Below, piece after piece: positions 1 through 5,163 of a stretch of 20,878 bases of DNA (within the stretch, counting starts at the first letter, position 1; each line of letters begins with the position of its first letter). The notes under the pieces were generated by a model, which was given only the letters and a program-made list of their open reading frames with translations, made no database searches and was not told the origin of the DNA. Made by a program: the position numbers and the translations under genes. Location: IMG/VR virus record IMGVR_UViG_3300032561_001603, positions 1 through 20,878 of that record; one strand, written 5' to 3'. The stretch is from a virus.

Positions 1-335
1 TAGGTCTGGGTGGCCCAGGTGATCCGGAACTGCTTGTAGGTCCCGGGGGTCACCTTTGCCGCAGGCAGGATCACCGCGCTGTTGCCGTTCTGGAGCAGCA
101 TCAGGTCGCAGGTCTTCTGGACGTTCCCCAGGGCGACCCAGTTGCTGCCGTCGGGGCTTCCTTCCACCTTTTCCAGGCTGACCACGGCCTGGTCGTAGCC
201 TGGGAAGCTGTCGGATCCGAAGCGGAGTGTCAGGCTGCCGGTGGACGGGGCCGAGTACGAAGTCCCGCCACCCCCACCGCAGGCCACTGCCAATCCGACA
301 GCGAGAAGCGAGGCCAGGAATGAATAACTGCGCAT
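1..335 (-). CDS. DUF4382-like lipoprotein, 3' end outside window
   Basis: The minus-strand frame opens with ATG at 335 and runs off the left edge, giving about 111 residues. The product starts with a short basic-hydrophobic signal peptide (MRSYSFLASLL) ending in a lipobox-like LAVAC, followed by a glycine run, so it should be a lipidated secreted or outer-membrane protein. The next part, with TGSLTLRFGSDSFPGYDQAVVS and then a valine/lysine-rich strand mentioning 'KVEGSPDGSNW', resembles the N-terminal beta-rich part of DUF4382 proteins, a family of unknown function. A GGAG sequence about 5 nt upstream of the ATG supports the start. This is chromosomal flank, not part of the integrated element. 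Family assignment is from memory of the pattern. Confidence 0.6.
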   Translation of the reverse strand, partial: MRSYSFLASLLAVGLAVACGGGGGTSYSAPSTGSLTLRFGSDSFPGYDQAVVSLEKVEGSPDGSNWVALGNVQKTCDLMLLQNGNSAVILPAAKVTPGTYKQFRITWATQT

Positions 336-478
336 CGGAGGCTCCATGAAGAGGTCCGGATCCAGTGTAGACCCAGCGGCAGGTCCCTGGTTGAAGCAGG
401 CATGCGGTGGGCCAGGTTCAGTCCCACGCCCGTTCCGAGGCATTCCGTTCAGTGACTTGGAATCCCCCTCTCTCCGCC

Positions 479-506
479 AAAAAAGAAGCCGCCTGGCGGC
501 GGCTTC
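479..506 (-). terminator. Intrinsic terminator after tRNA-Ser(GCU)
   Basis: A perfect 9-bp stem (gaagccgcc / ggcggcttc, 485..493 with 498..506) has a 4-nt loop. Read on the minus strand it is followed by six T residues (479..484). It starts 3 nt after the CCA end of the minus-strand tRNA-Ser and is its likely terminator. Confidence 0.85.
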
Positions 507-509
507 CCA

Positions 510-602
<93 letters not shown>

Positions 603-754
603 AAGGCCTTCAAGATTACCGTTGGGAGCCGATTGACACAAGGCTTCTTGACTGGACTAGGGCTGGCCTTCGGGATCGAGGCGCCCGGGGAACGTGGAAC
701 GGAGCGATGACCCGGGAATGGGGTTCGGCTGTGGGATGCAGGAAGGGCCAGAGG

Positions 755-1180
755 CTAAGAGTCGCTGGTGGTCCCTTTCGTGGAGAACTGGACGAGGTAC
801 TTGGCCATCAACTTGTCCTCGACGCTGATGTGGTTCTCCATCCAATCCTTCACGAATTCCATGACCCCAGCCGCCACTGCCTTGGGGTCCTTGCTGGAAA
901 TGGCCGTCAGGCCCTGGACCCGGGACCTCATGCCATCGTGGAAGGCCTTGTGCTCCTGGAACCTTGGGTAATGGTTGGCCAGCATGTGGATTTCCTCTTC
1001 CTCACAGTGCGCGTCAAGGTAATCGCCGAGGAACGCGAGGAGGTTCGTGATGTGTTCCCGGTGGAAGTCCTGTTGGACGGCCTCGAGAAAATCATTGAAC
1101 TCGGCCAGCAGACGCCGGTGCTGCTCATCGAGGTTGGGGAATCCCGTCTCCCACTCTGGGTTCCATTCGAGCCGGCTCAC
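755..1180 (-). CDS. Bacteriohemerythrin
   Basis: A 141-residue single-domain hemerythrin, a non-haem di-iron protein that binds O2 reversibly in the cytoplasm and is used for oxygen storage, delivery or sensing. All seven iron ligands are present with standard spacing: H21, H58, E62, H77, H81, H117 and D122, within the motifs LDEQH, HCEEEE, HKAFH and NHISVED. The length matches single-domain bacterial hemerythrins. I chose the GTG at 1180 because GGGGGAGGT lies 3 nt upstream and because it begins with the family's typical 'LEWNPEWETG'. A longer reading from 1237 adds 19 residues with no resemblance to the family. It is monocistronic chromosomal flank and suggests a microaerobic or facultatively anaerobic host. 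Confidence 0.93.
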   Translation of the reverse strand: MSRLEWNPEWETGFPNLDEQHRRLLAEFNDFLEAVQQDFHREHITNLLAFLGDYLDAHCEEEEIHMLANHYPRFQEHKAFHDGMRSRVQGLTAISSKDPKAVAAGVMEFVKDWMENHISVEDKLMAKYLVQFSTKGTTSDS

Positions 1181-1485
1181 GCTACCTCCCCCAACCTGAC
1201 GGTGTTGCAGCGGTCGAAATCGCCGTGCCTCAAACATAAAAATGAGTCACGAGTCATCATTAAGCAAGCCGGAAAACTCCAAGGTGGGTCCCGAAGTGTA
1301 ATCCGGATCGACCCATGGCCGGGGAAGGTCCCTCTACCCTTGCAGCCCCGGTGTGCCTGGGACCTGGAAGGGCCCCCATCGTCTTTGGAATGCCCACAGG
1401 TCTGCAGGCTCCCTGGGCACAGGGGTACAGGTGCTCCGGGCCCCTTCCCGGAGCTGAATCGGGGCCTGATCAGCAAGCCTTTCAC
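1181..1485. other. Intergenic region: hemerythrin upstream region and tRNA 3' flank
   Basis: No gene is supported here. An AT-richer patch around 1230..1265 lies 50 to 85 bp upstream of the hemerythrin start and contains a tandem 7-mer, gagtcac/gagtcat (1244..1257), a possible regulator site in the promoter region. At 1433..1454 there is a perfect 8-bp hairpin (gctccggg / cccggagc, 6-nt loop) about 32 nt beyond the 3' end of the split host tRNA. It lacks a T tract, so it is only a weak candidate terminator for that tRNA. Confidence 0.45.
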
Positions 1486-1543
1486 TGGCGGAGGGTGAGG
1501 GATTCGAACCCCCGAACGCTTTCACGTCTCCAGTTTTCAAGAC
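1486..1543 (-). pseudogene. Host tRNA-Ser(UGA), displaced 3' half
   Basis: The minus strand holds CCA (1486..1488), the 3' acceptor strand ACCCTCC, a T-arm with TTCGAAT, a long variable arm, the 3' strand of the anticodon stem (ACTGG) and the anticodon loop with TGA (1537..1539). Past the core the sequence departs from any tRNA. The missing 5' half lies at 20752..20790. Joined, the halves form a perfect anticodon stem (CCAGT/ACTGG) and a perfect 7-bp acceptor stem (GGAGGGT/ACCCTCC). This half is separated from the tRNA promoter by the element and should be silent. Confidence 0.93.
1535..1543. repeat. attL core, 9 bp
   Basis: The sequence tttcaagac is repeated directly at 20752..20760. It covers the 7-nt anticodon loop plus two stem bases. 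To its left is host tRNA sequence (ccagt), to its right element sequence (gagcgg). A 7-bp overlap centred on an anticodon loop is a known target style for tRNA-directed tyrosine recombinases. Confidence 0.88.
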
Positions 1544-1661
1544 GAGCGGTAGAGAAGCAAAACCCTAATGCTTGCAATGCATATTCTGGAATTGTAACCA
1601 ATCAGCAACCGCTGGCCAGATTGGACGATTCGGCCCCCGGCATGGCAGACTTTGTATACCC

Positions 1662-1749
1662 GGAGGGATGGGTGAGCGGTTTATACCAATAGTCTTGAAA
1701 ACTATCGAGGTGAAAGCCTCCGGGGGTTCGAATCCCTCTCCCTCCGCCA
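1662..1749 (+). tRNA. Element-borne tRNA-Ser(UGA)
   Basis: A complete 88-nt class II tRNA with encoded CCA. The acceptor stem is GGAGGGA/TCCCTCC, the D stem GGT/ACC with loop AGCGGTTTAT, the anticodon stem ATAGT/ACTAT around CTTGAAA (anticodon UGA), then a long variable arm and a T-loop TTCGAAT. It has the same length and anticodon as the host gene that the element splits. Its D, anticodon and acceptor stems differ from the host copy by paired substitutions, so it is a diverged functional gene and not a recent duplicate. It sits 119 bp inside attL, in the opposite orientation to the host copy. It probably supplies the UCA-reading serine tRNA lost on integration. The upstream promoter is not clear. 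Confidence 0.93.
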
Positions 1750-1752
1750 CTT

Positions 1753-1790
1753 CCTGCTAGTAGAGCCGTTGCGAGGCTCTCCTAAGCAGG
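1753..1790. terminator. Two-tier stem-loop between convergent tRNA and membrane gene
   Basis: An outer stem cctgct/agcagg (1753..1758 with 1785..1790) encloses an inner stem agagcc/ggctct (1762..1767 with 1775..1780). It begins 4 nt after the tRNA CCA and lies just past the stop of the convergent gene at 1819. It could end transcription or guide tRNA 3' processing. There is no T tract on either strand, so terminator function is uncertain. Confidence 0.4.
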
Positions 1791-1818
1791 CGTCTGCACA
1801 TGGTAGCGAGGGGCCTGC

Positions 1819-2151
1819 CTACGAAGCAGAATGTCGTGATGCGTGGAGTAGTGCGTCAATGGGAGTGTGGACCGTCGCCACGACCAAGAAGGCCAGCCAG
1901 AGGTTGAGCCCAACCCACACAGCAGGCGTGAGCGGGATCGGCCCGCCGAAGGCTACTATTTGCCTGAGCACGCAGAACAGCAGGACAGTCCCGAGCAGCC
2001 CAGCCGTCAAGAACTTGAGACCGGATGCCTCATACACGCCCACGAGAATTGCCAGAAGCTCAAGTGGTCGATCCCAGGATGAGGGAGCCACAGCGTGGAT
2101 GAGGGCAATGAGAACAAGGGTCAGGGTGAGTCTGCGCCATTTGGTGAACAT
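1819..2151 (-). CDS. Small membrane protein, unknown function
   Basis: A 110-residue hydrophobic protein with a short basic N-terminus (MFTKWRR) and about three or four membrane-spanning segments, around residues 5-25, 32-50, 52-70 and 80-98, separated by short loops with few charges. I recognise no family. I chose the ATG at 2151 because GGAGGT (2159..2164) sits 7 nt upstream; the in-frame ATG at 2184 would place that Shine-Dalgarno inside the gene. It is the last minus-strand gene before attL, after the integrase. Its upstream region has a promoter-like sequence and a repeat-palindrome-repeat. Its size would allow a holin or superinfection-exclusion role, but nothing in the sequence proves either. 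The opposite strand is also open but codes for a polar, low-quality product. Confidence 0.6.
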   Translation of the reverse strand: MFTKWRRLTLTLVLIALIHAVAPSSWDRPLELLAILVGVYEASGLKFLTAGLLGTVLLFCVLRQIVAFGGPIPLTPAVWVGLNLWLAFLVVATVHTPIDALLHASRHSAS

Positions 2152-2179
2152 GGGCATTACCTCCGTGCCAAGATAGGCA

Positions 2180-2209
2180 CTCATAATGGTAAAGGCTCAT
2201 ATCGTCCAA
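2180..2209 (-). promoter_or_regulatory. Candidate promoter for the small membrane protein
   Basis: On the minus strand TTGGAC (2204..2209) and TATGAG (2180..2185) are separated by 18 nt, placing the start about 22 nt ahead of the ATG at 2151. The -35 touches the 12-bp repeat at 2208..2219. A 5-bp hairpin, gtgcc/ggcac (2165..2180), directly precedes the Shine-Dalgarno sequence and could affect translation. Confidence 0.35.
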
Positions 2210-2246
2210 CTTTGCGCAGAGCATTAATGCTTTGAACTTTGCGCAG
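2208..2246. repeat. 12-bp direct repeat flanking a 12-bp palindrome
   Basis: The sequence aactttgcgcag occurs at 2208..2219 and again at 2235..2246, a 27-bp period. The palindrome agcattaatgct fills 2220..2231 between them. It lies between the end of the integrase gene and the membrane protein gene. This is a plausible binding site for a regulator or a recombination accessory protein. At about 670 bp from the core it is far for a classical integrase arm site. Confidence 0.7.
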
Positions 2247-2263
2247 GGGGCGTTTCACCCCTG

Positions 2264-3562
2264 CTAGTAGGCCCCGCCAAGGGCACCCTTGAGCAGGTCT
2301 CCAGACACTTGGGACGCCTTGTCATCTGCCCGCTTCAGGACGTGCGCATAGATGGTCATGGTGATGACCGGGGTCGAATGACCCAGGCGCTGGGAGACAA
2401 CGTGCAGGGGGACACCCGCGTCGAGAAGCTGCGAGGCATGGGTGTGCCTCAGGTCGTGCAGGCGGAGGTCTTCAAACCCCGCTGCATCGGCTGCTCGCCT
2501 GAATTCCTTGCTGATGGCATCAGGGTGCCACGGCCTGGAGAAATCGACGTCCTTCACCACTGACTTGAGCGGCTGCCTGCCACGGGGCCGCCTGATCACA
2601 CAGGGGAACACCAGGCCGTCATTGGGGCAGAGCACCCCCAGGCTGCTGGCCAATTCTTCGTGATACTGCCGATGCCGCTTCAACGCATCACAAAGACCCT
2701 CATCGATGTTGATCTTCCGGATGCTGCTCTTGTTCTTGGGGGCCTTCACCCGGAGGCCGAACTTCTTGGTTTTCTCCAACGCCTTGTTGATGCGGATGGT
2801 CTTCTTGTCGAAATCCACGTCTGACCAGCGCAGGGCCAGCAGTTCCCCACGACGCACCCCCGTGCCCGTGGCCACCAGAGCCACGGTGAAGATGGGCTTC
2901 TCCCGGATTGAGGCAAAGAGGGTCTGGAGTTCATCCTTCTCAAGCGCCTTGATCGGGCCGTAATCATCATCCTCGATGCTCGAGGCCTGCGACTTCTCCG
3001 GGTTCGGTGCGGTCACATCCTCGACCGGGTTCCGGTTGATGATCCGCAGCTTCATGGCCTTGTTGAGCGCCTGGAAGAGGATGCGGTGGTAGTGCAGAAC
3101 ACTCTGCCCGGTAAGCGCACAATCCTCTCCAGGCTCTTCCCCGGCAGCCTCAGCCTTCCTACGGTTGGGGATGTGCCCGGCCTTCAACAGCGCCGTATAC
3201 ATGCGCTGGATGGCCGTTGAGGTGAGCTTCTGAATGAGCGTTGTGCCGATGTGGGGGATGATCTGGGTCGTGATGGCCAGTTCGTAGCCTTCCCAAGTGC
3301 TCTGGCTGACCTTGGCTGCGGCATGGTCATCGAGCCAGAACCGCAGCCATTCGGCAACGGTCATCTTGGTGGGGTCAACGCTTGTCCCGTTGTCCACTTC
3401 CCCGAGTTCCTTGCGGAGCCCCTTCTGTGCTTCGGCCTTCGTCTTGAACGTCTTGTAGTTCTGTTTCCGCTTGCCGGTCACTGGGTCAGGTTCCCCATCC
3501 CATTTGATGAGGTAGGAGACGCCCTTCTTTCCTTCACGTTTGATGATGGATCCCTGGCTCAT
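2264..3562 (-). CDS. int: Tyrosine site-specific integrase
   Basis: A 432-residue phage-type tyrosine recombinase that integrates and excises the element at the tRNA-Ser anticodon loop. The N-terminus (about 1-55, 'SYLIKWDGEPDPVTGKRK') looks like an AP2-type arm-binding domain, the region about 65-190 is a SAM-like core-binding domain, and 205-415 is the catalytic domain. The active-site set is visible: R237 in GVRRGELLALRW, a lysine near 273-276, H369 and R372 in LHDLRH, H395 in RLGHS, and the nucleophile Y405 in TIYAHV. Length is normal for the family. Its ATG overlaps the stop of the upstream zinc-finger gene by 4 bp, so the two are probably co-translated. It lies about 720 bp from attL, the usual integrase-next-to-att arrangement. 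Confidence 0.97.
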   Translation of the reverse strand: MSQGSIIKREGKKGVSYLIKWDGEPDPVTGKRKQNYKTFKTKAEAQKGLRKELGEVDNGTSVDPTKMTVAEWLRFWLDDHAAAKVSQSTWEGYELAITTQIIPHIGTTLIQKLTSTAIQRMYTALLKAGHIPNRRKAEAAGEEPGEDCALTGQSVLHYHRILFQALNKAMKLRIINRNPVEDVTAPNPEKSQASSIEDDDYGPIKALEKDELQTLFASIREKPIFTVALVATGTGVRRGELLALRWSDVDFDKKTIRINKALEKTKKFGLRVKAPKNKSSIRKINIDEGLCDALKRHRQYHEELASSLGVLCPNDGLVFPCVIRRPRGRQPLKSVVKDVDFSRPWHPDAISKEFRRAADAAGFEDLRLHDLRHTHASQLLDAGVPLHVVSQRLGHSTPVITMTIYAHVLKRADDKASQVSGDLLKGALGGAY

Positions 3563-4326
3563 TTTGACCTCTTCCTACGCTTGGCTGGGTCGGGTGGAAT
3601 GTCTGGGTTAGGTATCAATCCCATCTTTGTAAGCACTGCATCACTGGCGTCTACACCATGCGATTCAACGGGCTGCCCCTTGCCAGCCTTTCGTGCATAA
3701 CGCCCCGTCCGAATGCCGTAGTTGTGCGCGTTCCGGCAGTTGTCGCTGCAATACTCCCTGCGGTCAGTGTGTTGGCCGTTCACCTTGCCAACGTAGAATG
3801 CGTTAGGGCAGTCAGGCCGGGCACATGGGCGGAGTTCGATGGCACCGGCATTCTCCTGCGCCAATCGCAGCCACATCCACGCCAGCAGGGTGCGGGGGGA
3901 TACTTTCAGGATCGTCTGGAATCCCACGGTATCCATGACCACAGACATGTGCTGCGGGCACCACTGGTTGAAGTGGCGGTTCCGTTCCTCTGGAGAGGCA
4001 GTTTTATCGTCGTGAGCATGCTCGACGTAAATCCACATGTTGGTGTGAGCCAGCCAAATTTGAGCCAGGGTCTCGGTTTTAGGCGCAGGGTTACCGTCAA
4101 CCCCCAGCAGGCCGTATTCGTTGATGAAGGCCAGCAACGCATCGTTGTCCCCCAACTCCAATTTCAGGAAGCGGCGGTGCATGTAGTCGCACTTCTCTGC
4201 GGGGTCGTAGCGCTCGACGGGGCCACCTGAGGCCTCGATGCGATTCCCAGGTGTTCGGACGTATCCAGACACATCCCGCTCCCATTGGAGCTTGTCAAAA
4301 ATCGGCCATTTTGACTCTGGGAACAT
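3559..4326 (-). CDS. CGNR-like zinc-finger protein upstream of integrase
   Basis: A 255-residue protein, first gene of the leftward operon. A C-terminal treble-clef-like zinc site is visible: C168-x4-C173, then C193-x3-C197 in 'YCSDNCRNAHNYG', close to the CGNR zinc-finger pattern, followed by a basic tail ending in RKRSK. The N-terminal 150 residues are helical with no motif I recognise. Proteins of this kind are thought to bind DNA, but no function is established for this one. I prefer the ATG at 4326 with GGAAGG 6 nt upstream; a GTG at 4329 is in frame. Its stop overlaps the integrase start (ATGA). The position suggests a regulator or directionality partner of the integrase; that is inference. 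Confidence 0.7.
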   Translation of the reverse strand: MFPESKWPIFDKLQWERDVSGYVRTPGNRIEASGGPVERYDPAEKCDYMHRRFLKLELGDNDALLAFINEYGLLGVDGNPAPKTETLAQIWLAHTNMWIYVEHAHDDKTASPEERNRHFNQWCPQHMSVVMDTVGFQTILKVSPRTLLAWMWLRLAQENAGAIELRPCARPDCPNAFYVGKVNGQHTDRREYCSDNCRNAHNYGIRTGRYARKAGKGQPVESHGVDASDAVLTKMGLIPNPDIPPDPAKRRKRSK

Positions 4327-4350
4327 CACAGCCCTTCCACGGTAACTTCA

Positions 4351-4393
4351 TGCCGTTCCGTTCAAGACTGTGCCGTTCCGTCCGTCTTGTCAA
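4351..4393 (-). promoter_or_regulatory. Candidate int-operon promoter with repeated operator
   Basis: A perfect -35, TTGACA, lies on the minus strand at 4388..4393. The -10 is poor (cagtct at 17 nt), so activation or another start is possible. The direct repeat tgccgttccgt occurs at 4351..4361 and 4371..4381, a 20-bp (two-turn) period placed across the core promoter. The 11-mer gaacggaacgg read on the minus strand at 4353..4363 recurs on the plus strand at 20716..20726 beside attR. Confidence 0.5.
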
Positions 4394-4430
4394 GGTGCTT
4401 ATTGGCTATGTTGCTTAGCCATCATCGAAG

Positions 4431-4464
4431 ATTCATCGCAAATATCATATTGTTTCCGATGAAT
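4431..4464. promoter_or_regulatory. Imperfect 12-bp inverted repeat in the divergent control region
   Basis: attcatcgcaaa (4431..4442) and tttccgatgaat (4453..4464) pair at 11 of 12 positions across an AT-rich 10-bp spacer. It lies between the leftward integrase operon and the rightward replication operon. This is the expected place for an operator of a dimeric repressor that sets the lysogeny or excision choice. No repressor is identified with confidence. Confidence 0.45.
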
Positions 4465-4543
4465 TTTGGCCTCATCCTTCTGGACATGGCGATACCAAGT
4501 AGCACGAACGGGCCTTGGAGTTCGCCTTAGTCGAGGAGTTCCA

Positions 4544-4756
4544 ATGCCCAACAACGACCAGAACCAGGTAGAACGCCTGGCCTGCTCGATCCCAGAAGCG
4601 GGGAAGATGATCGGCCTTGGTCGGACTGCATCCTACGAAGCAGCCCAGCGAGGGGAGATACCAACGATTCCGTTTGGGGGTCGATTGGTGGTCCCCCTCG
4701 CCGTCTTCAAAAAGAAGCTCGGCGGGGGCGACTCTGAGGAAGTGGTGGCCCCGTGA
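4544..4756 (+). CDS. HTH_17/AlpA-type excisionase or regulator
   Basis: A 70-residue protein whose core, from 'CSIPEAGKMIGLGRTASYEAAQRGEIP' to 'RLVVPLAVFKKKL', is the MerR-like winged helix-turn-helix of the excisionase/HTH_17 family: a helix-turn-helix, a short wing with the GGR turn, and a closing basic helix. Such proteins bend DNA for excision or control phage promoters. I chose the ATG at 4544 because AGGAG lies 5 nt upstream; the open frame extends to 4466 without a ribosome site. It is the first gene of the rightward operon and overlaps the next gene by 4 bp (GTGA). Confidence 0.8.
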   Translation: MPNNDQNQVERLACSIPEAGKMIGLGRTASYEAAQRGEIPTIPFGGRLVVPLAVFKKKLGGGDSEEVVAP

Positions 4757-5163
4757 CCGCTGTCGAGTCCATCATCGACCGCGCCTGCAAACGGAAACTG
4801 GCGACATGGGTGCTCAGCCCTGAAGGCCTGATGAGGAACAAGAACGCTGATGATGCCCGGTATGGGTATCTGGTCGTCGTCCAGGACAGCACTGGCCCGG
4901 ACGCTTTTGATGAAGCCACTCTCAAGGCGATGCTCACGGGTGCTCAGTCAGTGCTGTGCAGCGCAGAGATGGACCAGTCACATGCAGCGATGATCGGCCT
5001 GATGCTGGATATGGCGGTTGCCCCGCGCATCGTCATCATCGTGACGATGCCCCGGCACCACGCTGCCTGGAACCGGAAAGTCGAGTTGCTGGCAGGGTGT
5101 GGCCCTCTGATCCATGTCGTTTCCGATGAAGCCACCCCCGAAGATTGGGGGTCTGCTCAGTGA
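4753..5163 (+). CDS. Hypothetical protein in replication operon
   Basis: A 136-residue protein that I do not recognise. It starts with GTG overlapping the stop of the HTH gene (GTGA) and its own stop overlaps the GTG of the replication gene, so it is embedded in a translationally coupled operon and is surely expressed. It looks like a small alpha/beta fold: a helical first third (TAVESIIDRACKRKLATWV), strands 'YGYLVVVQ' and 'PRIVIIVTMP', and an acidic C-terminus. The position between a regulator and a primase suggests an accessory replication or control role, which is inference only. Confidence 0.75.
   Translation: MTAVESIIDRACKRKLATWVLSPEGLMRNKNADDARYGYLVVVQDSTGPDAFDEATLKAMLTGAQSVLCSAEMDQSHAAMIGLMLDMAVAPRIVIIVTMPRHHAAWNRKVELLAGCGPLIHVVSDEATPEDWGSAQ

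Noticed and set aside
1819-2151. Small membrane protein called as a holin
   Set aside because: Size fits, but it lies beside the integrase on the opposite strand from the packaging genes and no endolysin is present, so the name is not supported.
1769-2176. Plus-strand open frame of 135 codons opposite the membrane protein
   Set aside because: Polar product without any domain and no good ribosome site. The minus strand gives a coherent hydrophobic protein with a Shine-Dalgarno sequence at the right distance.
3658-4230. Plus-strand open frame of 190 codons
   Set aside because: Antisense to the zinc-finger gene, whose cysteine motif and ATGA coupling to the integrase show which strand is coding.
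4361-4368. ttcaagac as an additional attachment core
   Set aside because: Eight of nine core bases, but an 8-mer is expected about once by chance in a window of this size counting both strands, and no tRNA structure or junction is present.
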